IMG/VR virus record: IMGVR_UViG_3300045241_000083
Location: 1 to 64,000 of that record
Length of the DNA: 64,000 bases
Strand: one strand, 5' to 3'
Origin: a virus
This document shows, one piece after another, positions 1-6,860 of this stretch. Made by a program: the position numbers and the translations under genes. Position 1 is the stretch's first letter. The number at the start of each line of letters is the position of its first letter. A model generated the notes under the pieces. That model did not search any database. It was given only the letters and a program-made list of their open reading frames with translations, and was not told the DNA's origin.

Positions 1-140
1 GGTGACGGTTACGGTTACGGTTCCGGTTACGGTGACGGTTACGGTTACGGTTACGGTTCCGGTGACGGTTACGGTTACGGTTACGGTTACGGTTCCGGTG
101 ACGGTTACGGTTCCGGTGACGGTTCCGGTTCCGGTTCCGG
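1..140. repeat. Tandem hexamer repeat GGTTAC/GGTGAC/GGTTCC
   Basis: About 23 head-to-tail hexamers of the form GGTNNC cover the first 140 bases and probably extend beyond the window edge. In frame 1 they encode alternating Gly-Tyr, Gly-Asp and Gly-Ser. The repeat therefore belongs to the coding region and is likely to vary in length by slippage. Confidence 0.9.
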
Positions 141-459
141 TGATTCAGTCGCGTCCGAGGCGTACTTCGCGGCCATTGCTGGAACTCATCAGCGCGATGA
201 CGCTATTCTCGCCCTTTGGAAGTCAGATTCGCACGGCAGGCCCGCGAACGGGGGATCAAAGATGGTCGCTGTTGCTGGACTGATCGAGGAACTGAATCCG
301 CCACTGCAAATCTGCACCGCGCAGGCTCTTCACGCTACATTCAATCCGACGAAGTGGAAAGGCGAGCGGCTATGGATCGTGGCGCTGTACGGCGAAGTCG
401 CAATCCAGGATGATAAACTCGGCGCGCTGAAGAGAGAAATAGTCGCGGAGGTCACATAA
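1..459 (+). CDS. Partial Gly/Tyr/Ser/Asp-repeat protein with conserved C-terminal domain
   Basis: The reading frame is open from base 1, so the N-terminus lies outside the window. About 46 residues of GDGYGYGSG-type repeat, encoded by hexamers, come first. A compact domain follows with the pattern LEICTxxALHATxxPxKWKGxRxWIVALxGEV and then DDKxGALKREI. I recall this combination of a GYGSG low-complexity stretch plus an LHATxxPxKWKG domain from uncharacterised phage and bacterial proteins (DUF7666-like). The function is unknown. The stop codon overlaps the ATG of the next gene (TAATG), which places it first in the visible operon. The frame-2 reading MTVTVTVPV is a shadow. Confidence 0.75.
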   Translation, partial: GDGYGYGSGYGDGYGYGYGSGDGYGYGYGYGSGDGYGSGDGSGSGSGDSVASEAYFAAIAGTHQRDDAILALWKSDSHGRPANGGSKMVAVAGLIEELNPPLQICTAQALHATFNPTKWKGERLWIVALYGEVAIQDDKLGALKREIVAEVT

Positions 460-1244
460 TGCCAACTAAAGTCAACACGGATACGGGCGAGATAGTCGAA
501 GCCGCCTCTACCCGCCGGATGCCGGAGAACCTGAGGAAGTACCTCATCAAAATGCAAGGTGGCAAACTCTACATGCCAGTCGCCTATCGGATCGTCTGGT
601 TTCGTGACGAGCTTGGCGACGAGTGGGGCATCAGAACGAAGCTTATCGAGGGCGGGCACGAGGCAGGATTCGCGACCGTGCACGCTGAGATAGTCAACCC
701 GGAAGGGCGTGTAATCGCCAGTGGCATGAAGACTGAGAGCAAGCAGGACTTCGCGGCGGGATGGACTGAGAAGGCCGAATCGGGAAGCATAGGTCGCGCA
801 CTCGGCTTCATGGGGTTTGGTACGCAGTTTACGCCGGAATTGGACGAGGGCAGTAGGATCGTTGATAGTCCGCAGCCCGCGCGCCAACCACCTGTCAGTC
901 AATCTGACAGCGACGACCACAGCGACACGGGGCATGAGCGGTCCCGGCCCAACGGTTCGACCGCCGACCGTGTGGAGGAGACACAGCGCAGGACCGGCAT
1001 GGCATGGATAAAAGGCTGGATGAAGCACGCCGAGCTAGACCCCGCCGACGTGGGCCTGCGCCGATACCTGTGCGGATGTGCGGTCAACAAGGACCTGGAG
1101 AGCTGCAAGGACCTGACGGCGATCCAGTGGGCGGCGGTCAAGAAGTACCTCCAGCCCATGCCGCAGGAGGCTGTGCTGAACCTCGTGAGCCACTACGAGC
1201 AGAAGGTCGCGGTGGGATCAGGCGTAGGCACGGAGGACGAGTGA
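459..1244 (+). CDS. Candidate single-strand annealing (Rad52/DdrA/Sak3-like) recombination protein
   Basis: The product has 261 residues. The N-terminal 130 residues carry the pattern GGKLYMPVAYRIVWFRDE, WGIRTKLIE, AEIVNPEGRVIASGMKTE and EKAESGSIGRALGFMGFGTQF. I associate this pattern with phage annealing proteins distantly related to Rad52/DdrA. The 'EKAxTGxIGRAL' helix is the most characteristic part. The C-terminal half is a low-complexity linker (Q/S/D/P-rich) followed by a helical tail, which could bind a single-stranded DNA-binding protein. The ATG overlaps the upstream stop. The assignment is from pattern memory, so the function is moderately supported only; it could also be an uncharacterised conserved phage protein. 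Confidence 0.55.
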   Translation: MPTKVNTDTGEIVEAASTRRMPENLRKYLIKMQGGKLYMPVAYRIVWFRDELGDEWGIRTKLIEGGHEAGFATVHAEIVNPEGRVIASGMKTESKQDFAAGWTEKAESGSIGRALGFMGFGTQFTPELDEGSRIVDSPQPARQPPVSQSDSDDHSDTGHERSRPNGSTADRVEETQRRTGMAWIKGWMKHAELDPADVGLRRYLCGCAVNKDLESCKDLTAIQWAAVKKYLQPMPQEAVLNLVSHYEQKVAVGSGVGTEDE

Positions 1245-1477
1245 TGGCCTGCTTCTTCTGCGAGTGCCCGCTACAAGGAGGAATCGAGACATATGGGCCT
1301 CCTGGTGGCCCGGAGTTCTGCATGGCCTGCTGGTTCGACTGGGAGCGCATGGAAGAGCGTGAGCGCAAGATATACGAGGAGTACCTGAAGGCCGAGGGCT
1401 TGCCGCGCCACTGGTGCGGGACGTGCTCACCGAGCGGCAGTCGGGTCGATAATGTGATAGGAGCGGTGCAGGGATGA
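1244..1477 (+). CDS. Small cysteine-rich (zinc-finger-like) protein
   Basis: This 77-residue protein starts at an ATG overlapping the previous TGA and ends in an ATGA overlap with the next gene. Cysteines occur as CFFCEC, CMAC and CGTC, suggesting one or two zinc-binding sites around a charged helix (ERMEERERKIYEEY). I do not recognise the family. A longer in-frame reading beginning near 1004 overlaps the annealing-protein gene and is rejected because of the coupled start. Confidence 0.6.
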   Translation: MACFFCECPLQGGIETYGPPGGPEFCMACWFDWERMEERERKIYEEYLKAEGLPRHWCGTCSPSGSRVDNVIGAVQG

Positions 1478-1959
1478 ATGCAACTCCTGGATGTGCTATA
1501 GCCTGCATGGGGCAATCGCGATGCACTTGTGGGTGGCCTGACGGCTCATGCGGCAAACTCCCACAAGGCTCGGAATGGCCGAAGGCTTTTATTGAATCGG
1601 GACAGGTCATACGCCTCGGTGATCTACAGCCACAATGGGTCAGCGTCAAACACCCGGATTTTCAAAGGGAGGAATGCGAAATCCTTACGTTTACCTGTCC
1701 GTGCTGCCTCAACAGGCTGGAGCATTCCCGATATCGACTGGCGATAGCGAAAGCGGATGTATCGCAAGATGCACAGTTTTCCGCGATGGAGCGTGCCTAC
1801 GGCGCACACTGGATGGATAGTGTGATTCCTTTCCGGCCTGGAACGATCTGGCAGATCATGGGCGACTTCAGCACAGATATGACCATCACGCCGTCTGTAG
1901 ATGCATCGAACGCCGGTCATTGGCACGGCCACATCACGAATGGAGTAGTCACGCCATGA
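1474..1959 (+). CDS. DUF6527-like protein
   Basis: This 161-residue protein has an N-terminal Cys cluster, a CPCC motif at about residue 75, and a C-terminal block 'GTIWQI...TITPSVDA...HWHGHITNG'. The C-terminal block resembles DUF6527 proteins (a CxxC followed by W-x-hydrophobic, TLxPSI and CHxxIxNG), which occur in phages and mobile elements and lack a known function. Here the usual CHF of the last motif reads HWHGHI. The gene is coupled to both neighbours by 4-nt overlaps. Confidence 0.55.
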   Translation: MNATPGCAIACMGQSRCTCGWPDGSCGKLPQGSEWPKAFIESGQVIRLGDLQPQWVSVKHPDFQREECEILTFTCPCCLNRLEHSRYRLAIAKADVSQDAQFSAMERAYGAHWMDSVIPFRPGTIWQIMGDFSTDMTITPSVDASNAGHWHGHITNGVVTP

Positions 1960-2213
1960 GCGAGATTCGACAGCAACGCATCGCCGACTCTATGAGGTCT
2001 GGCCGCTATAACGGGAGCCGATACTTCGTTGAGAGAGGCCGCACAATGGGCGGTCCTCCCGGCTTTCACTCCTTCGGGCGATTGTATCCTCACGGCGATC
2101 CCGAGGACGATAGCCTGGACACCCCGCGTTCGACCTTCTCTCGGCCCGGTAACTGCGAGTGCGCTTGTCACGACGACTGGATGCTGGATGAGGATGATGA
2201 GGACGACGAGTAG
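1956..2213 (+). CDS. Hypothetical protein with acidic C-terminus
   Basis: An 85-residue product starts at an ATGA overlap and ends in TAGTG shared with the next gene. The C-terminus is strongly acidic (MLDEDDEDDE) and is preceded by a CECACHDD cluster that could bind metal. Acidic tails of this type occur in DNA-mimicking or SSB-like phage proteins, but no family is recognised. Confidence 0.5.
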   Translation: MSEIRQQRIADSMRSGRYNGSRYFVERGRTMGGPPGFHSFGRLYPHGDPEDDSLDTPRSTFSRPGNCECACHDDWMLDEDDEDDE

Positions 2214-2680
2214 TGTACGAGGAGCCGCAACCGCCGGAGTCGGGGCAGTTCGAGACGCCGCTGCTGGCCGCTATGTTCTACATGCGGGGCGCACAGATAC
2301 AGGCTATCGCCGCACAGCTTCGGGCGAGGGACTTCCGATATCCGATGCACCAGGAGATGTATAGCCTCATCCTGTCGGAGAGCCGCAAGACTCCGATGGA
2401 CTGGCCTCCGAGCATATTCGACGTGGTGGATCGGCTTTCGATAGGTAAGCGAGGCTACGCGATTCACGCGCGGGAGAACGTCGCGAACATGCTCAAGGTC
2501 TATGGGCCGATGACAGCCACGGATGTGGAGTTGTGTGTTGACATGATACGGGAGTGCGCGGGCAAGCGGCGGCGGTTCAATGCGGCAGTAAAGGCCATGC
2601 AGCTCGCCTGCGACTCTGAGATGAACCTCGCGGAGGTTGACAGTCAGACTGACAGGCTACTCCGTGAGGCGCGGAAGTGA
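2213..2680 (+). CDS. DnaB-N-terminal-domain-like protein without helicase domain
   Basis: This 155-residue protein uses GTG at 2213, overlapping the upstream TAG. The sequence follows the DnaB N-domain pattern: an LLAAMF helix, 'L..RDFRYPMHQEMYSLIL', 'PPSIFDVVDRL', and a last helical part with an 'A...MQLACD' helix. In replicative helicases this domain mediates hexamer assembly and primase contact. No Walker A or RecA-like core follows. It may therefore be a helicase-loader or primase-interacting factor, or the remnant of a split helicase. Confidence 0.55.
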   Translation: MYEEPQPPESGQFETPLLAAMFYMRGAQIQAIAAQLRARDFRYPMHQEMYSLILSESRKTPMDWPPSIFDVVDRLSIGKRGYAIHARENVANMLKVYGPMTATDVELCVDMIRECAGKRRRFNAAVKAMQLACDSEMNLAEVDSQTDRLLREARK

Positions 2681-2907
2681 CGTATCCCGTGTCCCTGCGC
2701 TGAGGGCAGTATGGCCGGCGCGTGGGCTTGGCGGGAGAGTTGGTCGAGGCGGCGGCACGTGATGTGCGAAAGGCCTGACGCCCTACAGCCAACATCCGGC
2801 CCGCCTCGATCAGCACACCGGGCGGCGTAAGCGAAGCTTGGACGGCCACCTAACAAGGGCGTCAGCGGTCCGAAACCGCCCGGTATTGAATTCACAAGGA
2901 GAACGAT
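2681..2907 (+). other. Intergenic segment with predicted RNA structure
   Basis: No convincing gene lies in these 227 bases; the best plus-strand frame (about 2711-2830) has 39 residues and no family signal. The segment contains a perfect 10-bp long-range pairing (2775-2784 with 2856-2865). A 5-bp hairpin (GCGGT/ACCGC, 865-869/875-879 of the 2 kb block) follows at once. It ends just before a good Shine-Dalgarno sequence (AAGGAG at 2898) for the next gene, so it could be a structured 5' leader. Confidence 0.35.
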
Positions 2908-3135
2908 ATGCTCGGAGTACGTGGAATGGGCGCGCTGCTCGGTGCGCTTGCACTCAATGACATGGAAGCGCGGCCCTTCGCAAGCGGGCCGCGCTCATGC
3001 ACACGGCCACACAGCGAGGCGTTGAACCGCAAACGCAGGCTGAAGGAGCTACGAGAGGAGTTTGAAAGTGGCAGAAAGATACCGAACTTGGAGAAGCACA
3101 TCCGCGGAGACATGTGTCGTGTCTGCTCTCTGTAA
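2908..3135 (+). CDS. Small basic hypothetical protein
   Basis: This 75-residue protein is preceded by AAGGAG seven bases before the ATG. It has a basic, helical C-terminal half (NRKRRLKELREEFESGRKIPNLEKHI) ending in a CRVC pair. No family is recognised. It begins a new translational unit after the structured gap and overlaps the start of the next small membrane protein. Confidence 0.5.
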   Translation: MLGVRGMGALLGALALNDMEARPFASGPRSCTRPHSEALNRKRRLKELREEFESGRKIPNLEKHIRGDMCRVCSL

Positions 3136-3262
3136 GCGCCTGTGGCACGTCGTAGGCCAAGCCGCGCTGCTCCTGGTCCTTGTGGCGACTGTGTGGGCCA
3201 TCGCCGTGCTTTGGGGGATCGTGCACGGCATGGAGCTGCCGCCGATCGTGAGGAGCAGATGA
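3068..3262 (+). CDS. Small single-pass membrane protein
   Basis: The 64-residue product has a clear transmembrane helix (about residues 27-52, LWHVVGQAALLLVLVATVWAI...). The GTG at 3068 is preferred over TTG 3062 because GAGAGGAG (3053-3060) is seven bases upstream of it. The stop codon overlaps the ATG of the deoxyribosyltransferase-like gene (ATGA), which supports it as real despite its overlap with the upstream frame. Its role is unknown. Confidence 0.5.
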   Translation: MAERYRTWRSTSAETCVVSALCKRLWHVVGQAALLLVLVATVWAIAVLWGIVHGMELPPIVRSR

Positions 3263-3684
3263 TCGTTTACCTTGCATCACGCTACAGTCGCCGGGACGAA
3301 CTCACCGGATACCGCGCTGAACTTGAGGCGTTGGGCCACATGGTTACAAGCCGTTGGCTCAACGGGAATCACCAGATCGACGACCGCGGATTGTCCGAGG
3401 AAGGCGGTCTCGAAGAATGCGTGCGTTTCGCATCCGAAGACTGGGCCGACCTCTGCGCGGCTGAATGCGTGATCTCGTTTACTGAAGCACCGAGAAGCGA
3501 GCATAGCCGAGGCGGTCGGCATGTCGAGTTCGGAGCCGCGCTCGCTCTCGGCAAGCGGTGCATCATCGTAGGATTTCGCGAGAACGTCTTTCACTGCCTG
3601 CCACACGTAGAGTTCTTTCCATCGTGGCGAGACGCACTTCTCGCTGTCGCCCCACAGCCTGCGGAGGGAGAGGGAACGCGATGA
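3259..3684 (+). CDS. Nucleoside 2-deoxyribosyltransferase-like protein
   Basis: This 141-residue protein begins IVYLASRYSRRDEL and continues YRAELEALGHMVTSRWL, with D...DLCAAECVISFTE, GGRHVEFGAALALGKR and IIVG.RENVFHCLP. These match the phage branch of the nucleoside 2-deoxyribosyltransferase/DUF4406 family: a flavodoxin-like fold in which the GGRHVEFG segment supplies the catalytic Glu. A role in nucleotide salvage or base modification is likely. The ATG at 3259 is chosen because it overlaps the upstream stop; an extension to 3142 would overwrite the membrane protein. Confidence 0.8.
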   Translation: MIVYLASRYSRRDELTGYRAELEALGHMVTSRWLNGNHQIDDRGLSEEGGLEECVRFASEDWADLCAAECVISFTEAPRSEHSRGGRHVEFGAALALGKRCIIVGFRENVFHCLPHVEFFPSWRDALLAVAPQPAEGEGTR

Positions 3685-3755
3685 GGAAGTGCCCTAAGTC
3701 GCCCGATGGCAAATGCCACGAGCCTGATTTCTGCATCTGCTCTATGACGCCGTGA
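3681..3755 (+). CDS. 24-residue Cys-rich micropeptide
   Basis: This very short frame starts at an ATGA overlap and ends at a GTGA overlap with the next gene, so it fits the translational-coupling chain exactly. It has four Cys (KCP, KCHE, CIC), suggesting a zinc knuckle. The reality of the peptide rests on context only. Confidence 0.4.
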   Translation: MRKCPKSPDGKCHEPDFCICSMTP

Positions 3756-3937
3756 ATCAGACCAAGTGCCAGAACTGCGGCCACGTCATATCGAAGCATC
3801 GCCTGTCTCGAAACGGCGTGACCTACGTTTGCACGGTGGATCACTGCCCTAATTGGCGCTGCGGCAAACTGCTGGTCGATGCGGAGCGGATGATCGACGC
3901 TATAGAGCTAGAGCGCGTGGAGAGCAGTGAAGGATGA
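3752..3937 (+). CDS. Small zinc-ribbon protein
   Basis: This 61-residue protein has CQNCGH followed by CTVDHCPNWRC, a probable four-Cys zinc ribbon, and a C-terminal acidic helix. The GTG start overlaps the upstream TGA, and the stop overlaps the next ATG. Function unknown. Confidence 0.55.
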   Translation: MNQTKCQNCGHVISKHRLSRNGVTYVCTVDHCPNWRCGKLLVDAERMIDAIELERVESSEG

Positions 3938-4164
3938 GCGACGACGTAACGCTGGTATCGCGCTACGCTGGTATGTGGCACGTGGCCTGCCTTCCTGTGA
4001 AAATGCTCGGCTACGCCGGGGCGAGTAGTAGCACAATCTGCGATCCTGCATTGCGTTCATGGCCGCGATATTGGGGCACGACGCGCGACAAACTGGCCGG
4101 AATGCCGGACCTGTGCGAGAAGTGCCGAGCCGCCGGTGTAACCGTAGAGAGGAGTGAGGGATGA
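3934..4164 (+). CDS. Hypothetical small protein with CxxC
   Basis: This 76-residue protein is coupled on both sides by 4-nt overlaps. It has a 'SRYAGMWHVACLP' opening and a C-terminal LCEKCRAAGV pair. No family is recognised. Confidence 0.45.
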   Translation: MSDDVTLVSRYAGMWHVACLPVKMLGYAGASSSTICDPALRSWPRYWGTTRDKLAGMPDLCEKCRAAGVTVERSEG

Positions 4165-4877
4165 CTGAGCTAACCACAGTCTCGCAGATACCGCTGCCGA
4201 CCGTTGCCCGGTACGAGCAATGGTTTGCAAGCGAGGAGGACGTGCCCGCGAACCTCACGGAGCAGGAGTGGCTAGGCTTCGTTCAGATAGCCTGCCAGAG
4301 CCATAGGCACCTGCTATGGCGCGTAGCGGCCCTCCTGTGCTATGGAGAGCGCAAGTTCGGGGAAACCTACTATACGCTCGCTGAGTGGTCCGGCTATAGC
4401 CCAGGTTTCCTACGCAAGCTCGGTAGTCTCGGCAATCGAGGGGTAGTCGAAACCCGCAGGTCCCTCTGCGAAGCCGACCCGTCCGTCGCCGATGTACCCC
4501 TGTCGTGGTGGGAGGCCGTTGCGCCAATCAAGGACGAAGACGACCGGCAGATGCTTGTGATGAAGGGGTGGGACAGTGACGGGCAGGGAGCGCGACTGGA
4601 GACGGAAGCGTTCAAGGCGATGGTCACCAACTTCCGCGAGTTGACCGGTCAGTCAAAGACAGACAGAAAGCAGCGGCAGCAGTCCGAGCCTGAGCCGGAA
4701 CCGTCCGAGATATGGCAGGAGCCGGTCTACATCGGGGCGGCGTGCGCGGCGCAGGTGGAGTTGCTTGGCCGCTACTACAAACTGACGGATACCAGCGCGA
4801 TAGTCGAGCAGGCCATAGACCAGCTCTGCACGATCAAGAAGACGCGACTGCAACGCGTGGAGGCTATGCACGGATGA
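4161..4877 (+). CDS. Putative DNA-binding protein (phage W-x-GE-x-YGE helical family)
   Basis: The product has 238 residues. The central part contains 'LLCYGERKFGETYYTLAEWSGYSPGFLRKLGSL', 'RRSL', 'LSWWEAVAPI' and 'MKGWD'. This resembles a phage/plasmid helix-turn-helix family in which YGExY..A....GYS..TL is followed by LSWxHH..VA. A Q/E/P-rich linker (about 160-185) leads to a C-terminal RHH-like segment ('YYKLTDTSAIVEQAIDQL'), so it may be a two-domain DNA binder. The role could be replication initiation or regulation. Confidence 0.5.
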   Translation: MTELTTVSQIPLPTVARYEQWFASEEDVPANLTEQEWLGFVQIACQSHRHLLWRVAALLCYGERKFGETYYTLAEWSGYSPGFLRKLGSLGNRGVVETRRSLCEADPSVADVPLSWWEAVAPIKDEDDRQMLVMKGWDSDGQGARLETEAFKAMVTNFRELTGQSKTDRKQRQQSEPEPEPSEIWQEPVYIGAACAAQVELLGRYYKLTDTSAIVEQAIDQLCTIKKTRLQRVEAMHG

Positions 4878-5062
4878 ACCAGCAAGCCAATTATTCAGAG
4901 CTACTTGTCCAGCTAACTCGATGGCTGTTCTACGAGAGGAATCACGCGTCCGAGGGCCAGTGGCTGAATGACCGGAATGACGCGGAGAGAATGATCGAAG
5001 AGAACCGTCTGCCGGAATCATTCCAGAAGCAGTGGAGCGCGTGCGTAGAGGTGGGAGCATGA
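4874..5062 (+). CDS. Hypothetical helical protein
   Basis: This 62-residue, Trp- and charge-rich protein is predicted helical. The ATG at 4874 overlaps the upstream TGA and the stop overlaps the next ATG. No family is recognised. A longer frame beginning at 4712 lies inside the upstream gene and is not used. Confidence 0.5.
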   Translation: MNQQANYSELLVQLTRWLFYERNHASEGQWLNDRNDAERMIEENRLPESFQKQWSACVEVGA

Positions 5063-5274
5063 AATCCAAACTCCAGTTCCTCGGCGCACCTACCTGCAAA
5101 TGCGCCGACCGCGTTCAGGAACTACTCGAAGCGAACAATCTCGAACTTGAACGCGACCTGTTGAGTGGCCGCGTAATACTTTCGACTGTCAAGGCTAACG
5201 GGCGACCAGGAAAGTCCATTATCGCCTCCCATTGCCCATTCTGCGGCGGGAAGTATGAGGAGTTAGGACCATGA
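5059..5274 (+). CDS. Small zinc-binding hypothetical protein
   Basis: This 71-residue protein has cysteines in a CKC pair (near residue 13) and a CPFCGG motif (near residue 60). The pattern, together with RVILSTVK and KSIIASHCPFCGGKYE, resembles phage one-domain zinc-ribbon proteins of unknown role. Both ends are coupled by ATGA overlaps. Confidence 0.5.
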   Translation: MKSKLQFLGAPTCKCADRVQELLEANNLELERDLLSGRVILSTVKANGRPGKSIIASHCPFCGGKYEELGP

Positions 5275-5618
5275 GTAAACGAGCTGCCGATAGTTGGGCT
5301 GACGATATAGACGAACTCGAATATAGGATCGGCGAGTGGCACCGCTCCGTCTTCGGTGAGAATTACCCCATCAACCACGTCCGCGCCATCGCGCAGAAGG
5401 CCGAGGAAGAGGCACGGGAACTGGCCAAGGACCCGCTGGACGCTCGCGAAGCCGCCGACATCGTAATCTGTGGGCTGGCCGCGCTTCATAGGCTAGAAGA
5501 ATCCGCGTCCCAGTTGATTAACGAGAAGCTGGACATCCTGCGCAAGCGCGGAGCGGCACAGTTGCAGCGGGACAAGGCGCGTGGGATAGTGCAGGCGCAC
5601 GAAATGAGTAAGCCATGA
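5271..5618 (+). CDS. MazG-like nucleotide pyrophosphohydrolase
   Basis: This 115-residue, all-helical protein has IAQKAEEEARELAKDP, DAREAADIVICGLAALHR and INEKLDILRKR. The spacing ExxE...D...EAxDI and a closing Lys/Arg helix is the phage MazG-like/DUF550 pattern (Mg-dependent NTP to NMP hydrolysis). A nucleotide-pool role fits with the upstream deoxyribosyltransferase-like gene. Confidence 0.65.
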   Translation: MSKRAADSWADDIDELEYRIGEWHRSVFGENYPINHVRAIAQKAEEEARELAKDPLDAREAADIVICGLAALHRLEESASQLINEKLDILRKRGAAQLQRDKARGIVQAHEMSKP

Positions 5619-6049
5619 ACAAGATCACAATTTACGAAGCGACTGATGGCCGCAGGTTCGAAAGAGCAAGCGAGGCCCTGGCACACGAGTCTCTGCTCGG
5701 TACGTTAGACGAGATCGACTTGCCACTCGGCAATAAGCCGGACAACGTGAACTTCTCGAACGGAGGCGGCTACATCCAGCATTCTCGTTCAACGGTGACG
5801 GACTTCAAGGGGCGACTACTCTCGCTCGCTTGCAACCTGCACCCGTCCATTCGTGAAGCGGTTGCCGAGACACCGTTCGAGAATGTTCATCCCGGGAGCA
5901 TCGTTGGCCGCATCCTTGACGATAGCAATTCACCGCTCTACCGGCTCTGGTATCGCCTTTACTGTATAGACCGCATGGATAGGGAATGGGGCCAACCGTA
6001 CTTCGCCCTAAACCCCAAAGCTGGTAAGCAGGAACTGTGGAAACCATGA
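5615..6049 (+). CDS. Conserved phage hypothetical protein
   Basis: This 144-residue protein starts with ITIYEATDGRRFERASEALAHE. That pattern occurs in many small phage proteins of unknown role, in which a target sequence 'DGxxFxxxxEAxxHE' follows a short beta strand. No catalytic motif is seen. Coupled to both neighbours. Confidence 0.5.
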   Translation: MNKITIYEATDGRRFERASEALAHESLLGTLDEIDLPLGNKPDNVNFSNGGGYIQHSRSTVTDFKGRLLSLACNLHPSIREAVAETPFENVHPGSIVGRILDDSNSPLYRLWYRLYCIDRMDREWGQPYFALNPKAGKQELWKP

Positions 6050-6537
6050 GCACAACAATCTGCGACCGCTGCAAAAATCCGTGGTTCCCCTACGCGTCCG
6101 CGGCAGTTCGCCAGGGTGGGCAGGTCTGCACATGCGACGTTTTCGCTATGCCGCAGGCCCGCACAGGCGCGGGAGGACGAAACGCGACCCAGGAGAGGGG
6201 TAAGGCTTCTGAGCCTGCTAAGAGGGCCGTGCCAGACCTGGAGCAGATGTACTTGGACATCCTGGCCGAGCACGCGCCGGGGCTGCCGAAGCCACTGCGT
6301 CAACAGGAAATCGTACCGGGCCGCAAGTTCACAACTGACTTCTGCTGGCCGGTCGAGAAGGTCGCTGTGGAAATCGAAGGCGCGTGTCACCGCACAGAGC
6401 AGCGCTTCTACAGTGATGCCGAGAAGCAATGCCTGCTGACTGTCAACGGATGGCGCGTCCTGCGATTCACTGGCCGGATGTTGCGCGGGCAGGTGATGCA
6501 GGTAGTTGAGTGGACAAGAAAGGCTTTAGGGAAATGA
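6046..6537 (+). CDS. DUF559/VSR-like endonuclease
   Basis: This 163-residue protein has an N-terminal CDRC and CTC pair, a linker, then a C-terminal domain with LRQQEIVPGRKFTTDFCWP, VAVEIEGACH and QCLLTVNGWRVLRFTGRML. This is the PD-(D/E)XK arrangement of DUF559/very-short-patch-repair-like nucleases: Asp of TTDF and Glu of VEIEG are the expected metal ligands, and GWRVLRF is the closing strand. It is likely a phage DNA-processing or nicking enzyme. Confidence 0.7.
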   Translation: MSTTICDRCKNPWFPYASAAVRQGGQVCTCDVFAMPQARTGAGGRNATQERGKASEPAKRAVPDLEQMYLDILAEHAPGLPKPLRQQEIVPGRKFTTDFCWPVEKVAVEIEGACHRTEQRFYSDAEKQCLLTVNGWRVLRFTGRMLRGQVMQVVEWTRKALGK

Positions 6538-6785
6538 AGAATTCTAAGGACGCTCATAAGGCGATACTGGCCGCAATTCGCAAAGCCGAAAAGCAGCTTC
6601 CGTTTCGTTCCTCAAAGCAGCAGAACGAGTTGTTGGAGTTCGCGGCGGATGACAAGGCTGATGCCTACCGGATCGGGGCTGAAGAATCACAGGGCCAGAT
6701 TGTGCGGCGGCTTACCGTATTGCTGGCATCATACGTCGAGGAGTCACAACCAGTGGAGGTGCCGAATGGCATGGCGCAATTATAA
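6534..6785 (+). CDS. Hypothetical helical protein adjacent to TnpB insertion
   Basis: This 83-residue charged, helical protein uses the coupled ATG at 6534. The stop (TAA, 6783-6785) lies directly at the right-end structure of the TnpB element, so the native C-terminus may have been cut off by the insertion. No family is recognised. Confidence 0.5.
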   Translation: MKNSKDAHKAILAAIRKAEKQLPFRSSKQQNELLEFAADDKADAYRIGAEESQGQIVRRLTVLLASYVEESQPVEVPNGMAQL

Positions 6786-6860
6786 CTGGCCTCGATTGAG
6801 GCTTTGACAGTCGCACCGTTAGGTCGGTGCGCCGTCCATAGGGCGAGTTACATTCGCCCC
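6786..6860 (-). ncRNA. Probable omega-RNA 3' scaffold / right end
   Basis: Three hairpins lie at the tnpB 3' end: 6839-6859 (GGGCGA/TCGCCC), 6813-6830 (GCACCG/CGGTGC, spanning the tnpB stop codon) and 6789-6802 (GCCTC/GAGGC). In TnpB systems the guide RNA scaffold overlaps the tnpB 3' end and finishes at the right end, with the guide taken from flanking DNA. Here the guide would read leftward into about 6785-6765. Confidence 0.5.

Noticed and set aside
2-283. Frame-2 protein MTVTVTVPV...
   Set aside because: It is the shifted reading of the hexamer repeat; frame 1 stays open to 459 and ends in a conserved domain coupled to the next gene.
330-1028. 232-residue minus-strand ORF
   Set aside because: It is antisense to the annealing-protein gene, with no ribosome site and no known motif.
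2690-2890. tRNA gene
   Set aside because: The local GCGGT-CCGAA-ACCGC resembles a T arm, but no matching acceptor stem or anticodon arm can be formed.
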